A stretch of 40,451 nucleotides of DNA. Source: Lachnospiraceae bacterium. Its GTDB lineage: Bacteria > Bacillota_A > Clostridia > Lachnospirales > Lachnospiraceae. Shown here in pieces: positions 1 through 7,402 of this stretch. The notes under the pieces were generated by a model, which worked only from the letters and a program-made list of their open reading frames with translations, did no database searches and was not told where the DNA came from. Position 1 is the first letter of the stretch. Each line of letters starts with the position of its first letter. Both the position numbers and the translations under genes were made by a program. The stretch covers positions 1 to 40,451 of the forward strand of contig VSNT01000019.1 of assembly GCA_009774465.1 (NCBI GenBank), read 5' to 3'.

Positions 1-591
1 GCAGAAAAACAGTTTTAAAAAAATTAATAAATTTTTATATTTTCACCAATTTCTTAATGAATTATGCTAATTTGTAAAAAATATATAAAAAAACAGAATC
101 TCACTTGAAAAAATTGGTAAAAAGAACTACAATCAACCTTGTGAGGTGCTTCCGGATAAATCATGTATCAGAAGGAGGCATGCAGTTACAGTTTTATTTA
201 CACGAATCTAAGCAAATTAAATCAAAAGAGACTGTCTGAACTGATATGTTTTTCAGATAAGGACGTCTCATCTATTCCCTCAAAGCAGACCAGTCTTATT
301 TATCTTATTCATGTTTGCTTCAATGTATTATATAGGGATGTCTTACAGGCTTTGTGCTTGTCGCGAATATTTCGATAGATTTTCATCTGTTATAATTCAC
401 CCACATTGGAAATTCGCAGCGGAAGTTAATTTAGATACGTATCCGGCATCTTACATATTTCTATTATCGTCATAATCGGAAAAACTATTATCAGTTCTGA
501 AATTAATTTATCTTCTTATTTTTTGACAGGCATATCACGGAATCCTTTTGGAACTATGTCAAATTAAATTTCAGAACAAATGGGAGAAAAT
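1..591. other. AT-rich stretch with no supported gene
   Basis: This 590-base stretch at the window edge is very AT-rich and I see no convincing gene in it. An open frame at 163-378 encodes a Cys/Ser/Leu-rich 71-residue peptide that resembles no family I know. A strong Shine-Dalgarno-like AAGGAGG at 173-179 sits directly against an ATG and would give only a 19-codon peptide. It may hold the promoter of the small gene at 592, but no well-spaced promoter stands out. Confidence 0.5.
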
Positions 592-810
592 ATGGCTTCA
601 AAAATTATTGCCGATTTAAATGCACTTCAGTCGCAATTGGAGAAATTGGAAAGGGAAGGCGCAAAACTGTACTTAAATGGCGCTCCGTCCACTACGGAAT
701 ATATTGTTTCACATTGTGTAAATGAAGATACAGTTTATATGCCTGACTATGTGACTGACGGGCATGGAAAAATAAAAGAGATCCGATATGACAGGATTTC
801 TTTAAAATAA
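592..810 (+). CDS. Small hypothetical protein (72 aa)
   Basis: A short cytoplasmic protein of 72 residues with no signal peptide or membrane segment. The first 25 residues form a probable amphipathic helix rich in Leu, Gln, Glu and Lys. The rest is mixed and ends in a basic-aromatic stretch (KEIRYDRISLK). I know no function for it. I chose the ATG at 592 because GGGAG lies about seven bases upstream; an in-frame ATG at 580 would add four residues. Codon use and the hydrophilic, compact sequence look like a real gene, and small proteins of this kind are common in Lachnospiraceae, but that is recollection and not a search result. It stands alone ahead of an 11-bp inverted repeat. Confidence 0.6.
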   Translation: MASKIIADLNALQSQLEKLEREGAKLYLNGAPSTTEYIVSHCVNEDTVYMPDYVTDGHGKIKEIRYDRISLK

Positions 811-822
811 CCACCTGTCTTA

Positions 823-897
823 CTGCCCGCAGCACCGGATCATATACAATGACAGGAACGCCCCTTAAAACGATCATGTAAATTCGGCTGCGGGCAG
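823..897. repeat. 11-bp perfect inverted repeat with 53-nt loop
   Basis: CTGCCCGCAGC at 823-833 is exactly complementary to GCTGCGGGCAG at 887-897. The arms are GC-rich in an AT-rich gap between the small gene and the GH18 gene. No T run follows on the plus strand, so it is not a standard terminator. It could be a structured RNA end, a long-loop terminator variant or a protein-binding site. Confidence 0.6.
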
Positions 898-940
898 AAC
901 AAACAGTGATTAAAATTGTTGTAAAAAGTCAAAAATGATA

Positions 941-969
941 ATGACGGTACGGGAATAGTCTGCTATAAT
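941..969 (+). promoter_or_regulatory. Probable sigma-A promoter of the GH18 gene
   Basis: TATAAT at 964-969 is preceded by TGC, giving an extended -10. A weak -35, ATGACG, lies at 941-946 with a 17-bp spacer. The GH18 start codon follows 22 bases downstream of the -10. Confidence 0.6.
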
Positions 970-991
970 TAGGGCGATTGGAGGTTGCAGG

Positions 992-2689
992 ATGAAGAAA
1001 AAAATAATACCGATTGTGATTGCAGTCGTCCTGATTATAGTGATTGCAGGGATAAGCGTTGGAAAAGTTCTTTTGGAAAAGTATTCTTATTCAAAAGAAC
1101 GCGTTGATTTGGATGAATATTTTCATATGTCCGGGGAAGCAGATGTGGCAATTGTGCTGCAGGATGAACTGATTGAAGAAAGAGCTAAATTATTTGACGG
1201 TGTTTACTACCTGGATATCGGCACAGTTCATAAATATTTTAATGACCGTTTCTATGAAGATAAGGGAGAAGGCCTTTTACTTTATACGGTACCGGATGAT
1301 ATTATACGGACGGTAATCGGCAGTAACGAGGTGACAGATAAAAACGGAACCGGAAGCTTTTCCTGTGTTCCGGCAAGATATCAGGGAGAAACCCTTTATA
1401 TTGCAATCGACTATGTAAAACAATATGCTAATTTTTCTTATGAAGGCTTTGGAGCTCCTGACCGCCTGCAGATTTATACACAGTGGGAGGAAAGACAGGT
1501 TGCAGAGGTGAAAAAGGACACCGCTGTAAGAATTTTAGGGGGAGTAAAAAGTGAAATATTAAAAGAGGTAGAAGCCGGTGAGAAGGTAATTGTTTTAGAG
1601 CAGATGGAAACCTGGAGCAAGGTAAAGACCGGTGATGCAATTATTGGTTATGTGGAAAACAAGCGCCTGAATGAAAGTAAAGCAGAGCTTCCCATTCCGG
1701 TAACAGATTATACGGAGCCGGAATACACCAGCGTTACCAGAAATTATAAAATTAATTTAGGATGGCATGTGGTGGCCGGCGTTGCCGGAAACGACACATT
1801 AGATGCGGTGACTGCCAATACGAAAAACTTAAATGTGATTTCTCCAACCTGGTTTAAAGTGAGCAGCAGCCAGGGAGACTTTACCAGCTTTGCAAGTCAG
1901 GATTATGTAAATAAAGCTCATAATATGGGTATGGAAGTATGGGCATTAGTTGAAAATATTGAATATAAAGACAGCATAGATATGTATGCACTCCTTTCTT
2001 CTACTACCACCAGAGCCAGGCTGATTGACGGTTTAATGAACCAGGTGCTCACTTATGGAATTGATGGAATTAATGTGGATTTTGAGCAGATCAGCATGGA
2101 CTGCGGGGAGCATTACATTGAATTTATCAGAGAGCTGTCTATTCCCTGCAGAGAAAATGGGATTGTTCTTTCTGTGGATAATTATGTGCCTACCGGTTAC
2201 ACAGATCATTATGACAGAAAAGAGCAGGGGGTAGTGGCTGACTATGTAATCATCATGGGATATGACGAACACTATGCAGGAAGCCCGCAGGCCGGCAGTG
2301 TGGCATCTATTAACTTTGTGGAAGAGGGAATTGCCAAAACCGTAGATCAGGTTCCGGCAAATAAAGTGATTAATGCGGTTCCCTTTTATACCAGAATATG
2401 GGAAACGAAAGATGGCCAGTTAAGCAGTCAGGCAGTGGGGATGGACATGGCGGAAGATTATGTGTCTCTCCATAATATGCCGGTGGAATGGAATGAGGAG
2501 ACATGCCAGAACTATGCGGAAAATACGGAGGCAGGCAGTCTGCTCCAGGTATGGCTTGAAGATGAGCGTTCCATAGAAGTGAAGCTGAATATTATGGAGA
2601 AATATCAGATCGGCGGCGTTGCCAGCTGGCGGCTTGGTTTTGAAAAGCCGGAGATTTGGGATGTGATTGAGGCATATCTGAACCGTTAA
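992..2689 (+). CDS. Membrane-anchored GH18 glycosidase with SH3 domain (YaaH/SleL-like)
   Basis: A 565-residue wall-acting protein. A single hydrophobic segment at residues 5-25 anchors or exports it. A bacterial SH3-like region lies near 165-230, and a glycoside hydrolase 18 barrel covers about 250-560. The GH18 signature is visible as DGINVDFE at 358-365, with Glu365 as the expected proton donor; the usual second Asp is Asn361, as in YaaH-type spore proteins. Family members cleave peptidoglycan or chitin-like N-acetylglucosamine bonds, and several Bacillus relatives (SleL, YaaH) act on spore cortex, so the likely site is the outer face of the membrane or the forespore. The start has GGAGG ten bases upstream. 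It is followed by a strong terminator and then by the amidase gene cwlD, which supports a wall or cortex role. The substrate itself is not shown by the sequence. Confidence 0.85.
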   Translation: MKKKIIPIVIAVVLIIVIAGISVGKVLLEKYSYSKERVDLDEYFHMSGEADVAIVLQDELIEERAKLFDGVYYLDIGTVHKYFNDRFYEDKGEGLLLYTVPDDIIRTVIGSNEVTDKNGTGSFSCVPARYQGETLYIAIDYVKQYANFSYEGFGAPDRLQIYTQWEERQVAEVKKDTAVRILGGVKSEILKEVEAGEKVIVLEQMETWSKVKTGDAIIGYVENKRLNESKAELPIPVTDYTEPEYTSVTRNYKINLGWHVVAGVAGNDTLDAVTANTKNLNVISPTWFKVSSSQGDFTSFASQDYVNKAHNMGMEVWALVENIEYKDSIDMYALLSSTTTRARLIDGLMNQVLTYGIDGINVDFEQISMDCGEHYIEFIRELSIPCRENGIVLSVDNYVPTGYTDHYDRKEQGVVADYVIIMGYDEHYAGSPQAGSVASINFVEEGIAKTVDQVPANKVINAVPFYTRIWETKDGQLSSQAVGMDMAEDYVSLHNMPVEWNEETCQNYAENTEAGSLLQVWLEDERSIEVKLNIMEKYQIGGVASWRLGFEKPEIWDVIEAYLNR

Positions 2690-2696
2690 ATATGGA

Positions 2697-2729
2697 AAAG
2701 CTGTAGGTTATACCTGCAGCTTTTTTTTC
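2697..2729 (+). terminator. Rho-independent terminator after the GH18 gene
   Basis: A 13-bp stem (AAAAGCTGTAGGT paired with ACCTGCAGCTTTT, with one G-U pair) closes a three-base loop and runs into eight T residues. It separates the GH18 transcript from cwlD. Confidence 0.9.
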
Positions 2730-2766
2730 ATAAATATTAACAAAGATTGAAAGATCGGGGCAGCGT

Positions 2767-2921
2767 GTGACGGAAGCACAAAATAGAATTTTAAAACTGG
2801 TAATGGTAGGAATCCTGATGTTTTCCATGTTTGTTGTGGCAAGAGAAGGAGCTGTCTATGTAAACTCCCTGCAGGTGGAAAGTGGAAAAAAGGTTTGTGT
2901 AGTGATTGATGCAGGGCATGG
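2767..2921 (+). CDS. cwlD: cwlD 5' part, interrupted by the 6-kb element
   Basis: This is the N-terminal third of an N-acetylmuramoyl-L-alanine amidase (Amidase_3 family). It begins at GTG 2767 with a hydrophobic export or anchor segment (about residues 10-25) and runs to the first zinc-ligand motif, VVIDAGHGG, where His51 is the ligand. The coding sequence then breaks off. In the integrated state the frame reads into the element and stops at 2991, giving a useless 74-residue product. The remaining two thirds lie at 8988-9546. Joined at the CATGG core, the two parts make 714 nt in frame (237 aa plus stop), close to the length of Bacillus subtilis CwlD. CwlD helps make muramic-delta-lactam in spore cortex, which germination enzymes need. 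It follows the GH18 terminator, so it should have its own promoter; I could not assign one. Confidence 0.9.
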
Positions 2922-2931
2922 AGGCGGTAAT
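2912..2931. other. attL, left recombination junction
   Basis: This is the left boundary of the element inside the cwlD His-Gly-Gly codons. The shared core CATGG lies at 2917-2921 and matches 8983-8987. The match continues as CATGGnGGC, so the exact crossover cannot be fixed within nine bases, but every choice restores the same protein. Confidence 0.8.
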
Positions 2932-2944
2932 TTGCGGAAAGTAT

Positions 2945-3625
2945 TTAAATGCGCAGCTCACCATCATGAGAAATACAGTTTACCTGTGTAAAATAGCCTG
3001 TTTTGTTAAGAGCTTGCAGCAGCAGGTCTTTTTCTTTTGTGCGGATTTCAATAATCAGCTCCGTTTCACTGTTTTTGGTGGAGCGGGCTTTTTCTTTGTA
3101 ATACCTGCAGCGGCTACGGATTAAGTCATATAAAGAAGTATAATCAATGTCCTGATCTATGCCTCGCAGAACCAGCAGCTCCGGCGCTTTTGCACCGGGG
3201 ATTTTGTCAATTAAAAATAAAAGAAGCGTCATAATAAAAGATAAAACAACAGCAAGAACGTAAAGCCCTACGCCTGTGATGATTCCTGCACTGATTGCCC
3301 AAAATAAATAGAGCAGATCCAGAGGATTTTTTAAAGCATTTCGGAACCGGACAATGGATAAGGCGCCTACCATACCAAGGGAAACCAGAAGATTGGACTG
3401 CATGGCAATCATGATGGCGGCTACAATGACAGGCATTCCTGCAATTGTAAGATTTAAATCCTTCGAATAAAAAGCTGTTTTGCTGGACAGCTTGTATACA
3501 AGGAAAATATAAACCCCCATCAGGCAGGCTATAAGCAAAATTAAAACTACTGTTTTGGCGGACATGGTGGTTCCGCCGCCCAATGACTCATACACACTGT
3601 TTTTTATTACATCTTTTACTGACAT
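2945..3625 (-). CDS. DUF4956 family membrane protein
   Basis: A 226-residue integral membrane protein. Hydrophobic segments lie at about residues 20-42, 57-80 and 105-140, with a conserved-looking loop LSIVRFRNALKNPLDLLYLF between them. The soluble C-terminal part (about 145-226) has a ferredoxin-like alternation. This is the pattern of the DUF4956 family. The start at 3625 has AGGAGG eight bases upstream and lies 11 bp after the VTC gene, so the two are co-transcribed. In many Firmicutes DUF4956 genes sit next to VTC-domain and CotH genes, which suggests a joint function at the membrane, perhaps in polyphosphate or phosphoryl transfer; the biochemistry is not settled. The stop codon is only 23 bp from the recombination core, so this gene marks the left end of the element. 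Confidence 0.85.
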   Translation of the reverse strand: MSVKDVIKNSVYESLGGGTTMSAKTVVLILLIACLMGVYIFLVYKLSSKTAFYSKDLNLTIAGMPVIVAAIMIAMQSNLLVSLGMVGALSIVRFRNALKNPLDLLYLFWAISAGIITGVGLYVLAVVLSFIMTLLLFLIDKIPGAKAPELLVLRGIDQDIDYTSLYDLIRSRCRYYKEKARSTKNSETELIIEIRTKEKDLLLQALNKTGYFTQVNCISHDGELRI

Positions 3626-3636
3626 ATTTTTTCCTC

Positions 3637-4332
3637 CTAAAAAGACTGTTGGTATCTTTCCCTGCAAAGCCGGTATTTGGAACAGGCTGTCTGCTGCAGG
3701 GAGTTTTGCTCTAAAAGTTGTAGAATAAATTCCGGAAGAAATTCATCATATTTTATTTCAAGAACCGAATCCTGCTCATGCAGGGAATCGTAAGAAACCT
3801 TTTTCAGGCCAAAGGCTTCAATTTGACGGCTGGCTTTTATATTTCGGTCAAAGGTAATACGCACATTGCCGGAAGAATAAATATATGCTTTTCTTTCGTA
3901 TGCAACAATTACCTTTGGACGAAGGGCCTTTGTCTGTATGGCCAGATTAAACATAAAAGCAGGATCTTCTAAAGAAGAGGATGCAGGAATACATTCCCCC
4001 CGGACTAATTGATGCATTTCTTTTTCCGTAATGGGACGGGCTTTTTTATAAATCCTGCTGCCCTGTTTTTCCTTAACTTCAAGACTGATTCTGTCAAGGG
4101 AATTATTGTAAATGCGAATGCGGTATTTAAGCCGGCTGTAACTGCCTTCACTCACCGCATTCAGGCAGCTGTCCGCAAGGTCATCAAAGTACAGGCTGAT
4201 CACCTGATAACCGTTTATGGTATTTTCATTACTGTCCGGTAAAAGAACAGCATCCAGTCGCCTCTGCAGTTGATACATATCCTGAGCGGTGCAAAAATAT
4301 TTATCTTCCACCCGATACATTTTCGTGTTCAT
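3637..4332 (-). CDS. VTC-domain protein (polyphosphate polymerase-like)
   Basis: A 231-residue cytoplasmic protein of the VTC family, whose yeast members polymerise polyphosphate from ATP inside a tunnel-shaped domain. Family landmarks can be read in order: RVEDKYF near residue 7, YFDD near 48, the basic KYRIRIYN near 68, the acidic-basic strand SLEVKEKQ near 84, YERKAY near 144, and a C-terminal LEIKYDE near 192. These alternating Arg/Lys and Glu strands line the nucleotide and metal site in the family. The start at 4332 lies 10 bp after the CotH-like gene stop, with AAAGGA upstream; an upstream in-frame extension to 4410 overlaps cotH and is unlikely. It is the middle gene of the cotH-VTC-DUF4956 operon. 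Polyphosphate synthesis is inferred from the family only. Confidence 0.85.
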   Translation of the reverse strand: MNTKMYRVEDKYFCTAQDMYQLQRRLDAVLLPDSNENTINGYQVISLYFDDLADSCLNAVSEGSYSRLKYRIRIYNNSLDRISLEVKEKQGSRIYKKARPITEKEMHQLVRGECIPASSSLEDPAFMFNLAIQTKALRPKVIVAYERKAYIYSSGNVRITFDRNIKASRQIEAFGLKKVSYDSLHEQDSVLEIKYDEFLPEFILQLLEQNSLQQTACSKYRLCRERYQQSF

Positions 4333-4342
4333 ATTGCTTTTA

Positions 4343-6718
4343 CTAGTCCTTTTCAAATATGGCCTGTAGAGAAACAGCTCCATTCTCAAGAGAAACGTTA
4401 ATGGAAGCATCTGTGCCGGTTACATCGCCCTGCCAGGAAACAAAATGATATCCTTCATTGGGCTGGGCGGTTATGGTAACAGGAAAATCGCTGTAATAAT
4501 ACCCTTCCCACGTACTGCAACCTTCCAAAGAGGCAGTGTTTATGGTAAGTGTGCCTCCGGAGGGGATATTTGAACTGACGCTGACGGAGGTAAGCTCTCC
4601 CTGTAACCCAAAGGTTTTCGCCAGACTTTCCAAAGCAAAAGGAAGGCGTTCCTGGAAAAATGCATCTACGTCTGAAATCTCCTGCCGGAAAGTTTCGGAA
4701 CTGTATAAGGGATCATAGAACCGCTGATGATCTTTCACTGTCTGGGCTTCATAAAGGCTGCTCCACTTTTCCAGCATGGAATGCATTCTTTCATAGGAAA
4801 AGGCGGTGTTTGCAATATCCATAAAAGAAAGGCAGAACTGCCGGCGGAAAGATTCATTATCCAAAAGGCTTAAGATGACCGGTTCCATCATGATAGGATG
4901 CTCAGCCATCCAATTTTCCCGTCCTTCCCATGTATTGCTGTCCGGGTAAATGCATTCATCCAGATCATAGAGCATGAAACGCCATTTTCCGTCACTGTAG
5001 GGAGTTCCTTCCTGAGTGGTACGCCACAGAGCTGTATTGTAGCCGAAGGCAACATCCCGATTATCCAAATATAAATTGATACAGCAGTAATCAATCAAAT
5101 TCTGGATATCTACCAGTTCGCAGGCAAGTGCATAGGTGTCGTCATAGGTAAGATCACATTCTGTCACCACGTCAAGCATGTATTTATAGGCTGTCATGGT
5201 TTCTTCCGGAGAAGTAATTGCATTGCCGGCCTTAATCATCATAATATTTTCCGCATCCAGGCCATATTTAAGCGCCGGATATTCCTCATTATACCGTTCA
5301 CGAATATTATAAATGCCCCAATATTCTCCATTTAAAAAGACGATACAGGGTTTGGATTCCTGGATACTGATTCCCCGTATCTGGGCGGCATCCTCTAAAA
5401 AGGCGTCCAGAAATTTGATATGTTCGGTATTCCCGCCGCCATTACGCAGCTTAATTGTGGAATAATAATTGGCATGATCGAAAAAAGCATAGGGGATGAC
5501 CTCTGAATCATCATAAATATTTCTTGCAAAAAGATTTAAGGACTTCTGTGCAGCGCTTCGGGTGGAGTTGCCGGAAATACGGATACCGGTGGTTTGGGTA
5601 AAAATGTGGGAATGGGTTTCATCAAAATAGGAAATGGAAGCTTTTCGTTCCCACTGCCTTCCTTCATTAAAGGCGTTGGAGGACATGTAGCGGTACTGGG
5701 TTTCTCCGTTTCCATCTATATAGTTGTCAAGAACAACGCCATCCTTTAAGCCGCCGTTTTCCAGATAGGCATCGTATTTTGCACCATTTCCATAGATGCC
5801 GGTCTGACTGTCGAATAAATCCTCAGGATCTGCAACCAGAGAAATAACTGCTATATCCTCATATTCAGGCTTTGAATCATATCCTATAAAAAAGGTTTCC
5901 GTTACCACCTCACTGATTTGATTGGTAAAGGGATTATAACATGCCGCGCGGACGACAACCCCTTTGTCTACAGGAAAGTCCGGCGTGTAGTCTTTAGAAG
6001 GGGCTAAATCCTTTCGGGCGGCATAGTTGTTTTCTTCCTGAGAGGTGTCGGCAATCCAGAGAGGTTTTTCATAGACGGAAGAATCAGCACAGGGTTCACT
6101 CCCATCTAAGGTATAATATATTTTTTCCCCTGACGGGGAATACAAATGAAGAGAAAAAGCCTCCTCATAAAATCCGCTGGTATGTTCAAAAACAGGTTCA
6201 TCCAAAGAAACAGTGGGGAGAAGATCTGCACTTTCATTGCTTCTGCCGAGGGTGGTGCTCATGACGGACCATTCGGATTTTCCGTCTTGTATTCTTCCAT
6301 AGCTTGTGTCATAAGAAAGAGAAGGAACAATCACCTGATCAAGATAAGCGCCTTGAAGGGAATCTGTCAGAAAAATCTTTTCTCCCTCTCTGGAAATACG
6401 CAGGCCTGATTCTTTATTCAGCCAGATCAGAGCATATCCGCCTGGGGCAATCTCAATGCCTTCTAAAGAGTATTTTTCCAGTTCTTTTTCATTATCCGAT
6501 AGAAAACAGCCATTTAGAGAAACCTTTTTACTGCTTTGGTTGTACAGCTCGATACAGTCAGAATATTCTCCGTTTTCATCACATCCGGCGGAAAAGTTGC
6601 TGCTGCATACCTCATTGATCACAATGTCCGGTGTTTTATTATTGCTGTTTAAAATAACAGCGGCCAGTGCAAGAAGCGCCAACAGTGGAAGCATTCTTTG
6701 CAAAAGTTTTTTTTTCAT
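4343..6718 (-). CDS. Large secreted CotH-like kinase-domain protein with lamin-tail and repeat domains
   Basis: A 791-residue exported protein. A signal or anchor peptide covers residues 1-25. A lamin-tail-like domain follows (about 33-130, beginning IVINEVCSSN), then a chitobiase/Fn3-like module with YYTLDGSEP near 203. The CotH domain spans about 360-660, with GIRISGNSTR, GIYNIRERYNEEY and the acidic RFMLYDLDECIY motif that holds the metal-binding Asp residues of CotH kinases. The tail (about 715-790) is an InlB-type beta repeat (GYHFVSWQGDVTG). Bacillus CotH phosphorylates spore coat proteins, but multidomain versions like this one are usually surface proteins linked to VTC and DUF4956, as here. 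It heads the minus-strand operon from a sigma-A-like promoter overlapped by operators. A spore role is inference from its position inside cwlD. Confidence 0.88.
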   Translation of the reverse strand: MKKKLLQRMLPLLALLALAAVILNSNNKTPDIVINEVCSSNFSAGCDENGEYSDCIELYNQSSKKVSLNGCFLSDNEKELEKYSLEGIEIAPGGYALIWLNKESGLRISREGEKIFLTDSLQGAYLDQVIVPSLSYDTSYGRIQDGKSEWSVMSTTLGRSNESADLLPTVSLDEPVFEHTSGFYEEAFSLHLYSPSGEKIYYTLDGSEPCADSSVYEKPLWIADTSQEENNYAARKDLAPSKDYTPDFPVDKGVVVRAACYNPFTNQISEVVTETFFIGYDSKPEYEDIAVISLVADPEDLFDSQTGIYGNGAKYDAYLENGGLKDGVVLDNYIDGNGETQYRYMSSNAFNEGRQWERKASISYFDETHSHIFTQTTGIRISGNSTRSAAQKSLNLFARNIYDDSEVIPYAFFDHANYYSTIKLRNGGGNTEHIKFLDAFLEDAAQIRGISIQESKPCIVFLNGEYWGIYNIRERYNEEYPALKYGLDAENIMMIKAGNAITSPEETMTAYKYMLDVVTECDLTYDDTYALACELVDIQNLIDYCCINLYLDNRDVAFGYNTALWRTTQEGTPYSDGKWRFMLYDLDECIYPDSNTWEGRENWMAEHPIMMEPVILSLLDNESFRRQFCLSFMDIANTAFSYERMHSMLEKWSSLYEAQTVKDHQRFYDPLYSSETFRQEISDVDAFFQERLPFALESLAKTFGLQGELTSVSVSSNIPSGGTLTINTASLEGCSTWEGYYYSDFPVTITAQPNEGYHFVSWQGDVTGTDASINVSLENGAVSLQAIFEKD

Positions 6719-6752
6719 GCTGAGTTCCTCAGATATTACTTATTTTTTAAAC

Positions 6753-6823
6753 GACATTTAGTGAATGTCATCTAAACATTAATAATAGCATATAGTGGAC
6801 TAAATGACAAGCAGTGAATGTCA
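6753..6823. promoter_or_regulatory. Paired operators between cotH-like and xre genes
   Basis: Two similar inverted repeats lie 53 bp apart. GACATTTAGTGAATGTC at 6753-6769 has perfect six-base arms. TGACAAGCAGTGAATGTCA at 6805-6823 has five-base arms and shares AGTGAATGTCA with the first. The right one overlaps the -35 of the cotH promoter and the left one lies just past its start site. This is a layout for repression by the neighbouring Xre protein. Confidence 0.65.
6782..6810 (-). promoter_or_regulatory. Sigma-A-type promoter of the cotH-VTC-DUF4956 operon
   Basis: On the minus strand TTGTCA (6805-6810) and TATTAT (6782-6787) are separated by 17 bp. Transcription would start near 6775, leaving a leader of about 57 bases before the CotH-like start codon. 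It looks vegetative, not like a sporulation-sigma promoter. Confidence 0.7.
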
Positions 6824-6938
6824 AGTTGCGGTTTTATCAACTGAACAGTTAATTCCTGCTGGATAAGTGAATGTGCGGAACAGAGGGGGAGATGTGTGTG
6901 AATCCGCAAAATTTGAAAAAAGATTATGGAGGTCAACT

Positions 6939-7187
6939 ATGTACAAAAACAGAGCAAGCTCAGGGAAAAATAATATATCCGGCAGCAATATTGCCCGTAT
7001 TCGAAAAGAGTTGTGCCCTAAAGTATCTCAGAGGCTTTTGGCTGATAAAATGCAGCTTGAGGGTATTGAGCTGGATAAAAATGCAATTCAGCGCATTGAA
7101 AGCGGCGCCAGATTTATAACTGATATTGAGCTGAAAACCTTTGCCAGGGTGCTTGACGTAAGCTATGAAGAGCTGTTGGAGGAGTAG
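6939..7187 (+). CDS. Xre-family helix-turn-helix regulator of the element
   Basis: An 82-residue DNA-binding protein. The Xre/Cro HTH covers about residues 17-80: NIARIRKELCPKVSQRLLADK forms the first helices, IELDKNAIQRIESGARFITD the recognition part, and the end LDVSYEELLEE is typical of the family. The ATG at 6939 has TGGAGGTC eight bases upstream; an upstream in-frame GTG at 6867 has no such site. It is divergent from the CotH-like gene and the intergenic region has two operator-like repeats, so it probably represses that operon and possibly itself. It lies 74 bp ahead of the 46-aa ORF and the recombinase. It may therefore also gate excision, but this is inference. Confidence 0.85.
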   Translation: MYKNRASSGKNNISGSNIARIRKELCPKVSQRLLADKMQLEGIELDKNAIQRIESGARFITDIELKTFARVLDVSYEELLEE

Positions 7188-7261
7188 GGGGAAATAAGAC
7201 ATACCATAAAGGCCCGCTTCGTATACTGTTTTAAGAAATAATTTTGCAGGAGAATTGCTCT

Positions 7262-7402
7262 GTGACAGATAGCAAAAAGGAACCGGAATTCTATACGGTA
7301 GAGCGTGAATTTTTGTCAAAGATCAGTACAGATGAGTTTATAAAGTGTATAATTCAAAGCCATATTCTGTCGGAATTAAAAAAGGAGGCGGAAGAATACT
7401 GA
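7262..7402 (+). CDS. 46-aa ORF overlapping the recombinase start
   Basis: A short reading frame starting at GTG 7262 with AGGAG seven bases upstream, encoding a charged 46-residue peptide (EFYTVEREFLSKISTDEFI in its middle, a Lys/Glu-rich helix at the end). I do not recognise the family. Its last codons hold the AAAGGAGGCGG Shine-Dalgarno site of the recombinase, and its stop codon TGA (7400-7402) overlaps the proposed CTG start of the recombinase. The two are probably translationally coupled. Small proteins beside large serine recombinases can be recombination directionality factors, which turn integration into excision. That makes it a candidate here, without direct evidence. Confidence 0.6.
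   Translation: MTDSKKEPEFYTVEREFLSKISTDEFIKCIIQSHILSELKKEAEEY

Noticed and set aside
163..378. Open frame of 71 codons in the AT-rich start of the window
   Set aside because: Composition and lack of a suitable ribosome site suggest chance, and no family resemblance was seen.
692..877. Minus-strand frame over the small gene and the 11-bp inverted repeat
   Set aside because: It overlaps the better-supported plus-strand gene and lacks a clear ribosome site.
2701..2766. Sporulation sigma-E-like promoter before cwlD (CATAAATA near 2729)
   Set aside because: The -10 is only a partial match, no -35 at the right spacing is convincing, and it overlaps the terminator T run.
6304..6761. Plus-strand frames opposite the CotH-like gene
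   Set aside because: They are antisense shadows without ribosome sites; the minus-strand gene has clear domains.
7196..7227. Sigma-E-like CATACCAT or sigma-A TATACT promoter for the 46-aa ORF and recombinase
   Set aside because: TATACT at 7222 has no good -35 partner, and CATACCAT lacks a matching -35, so neither was listed as a feature.
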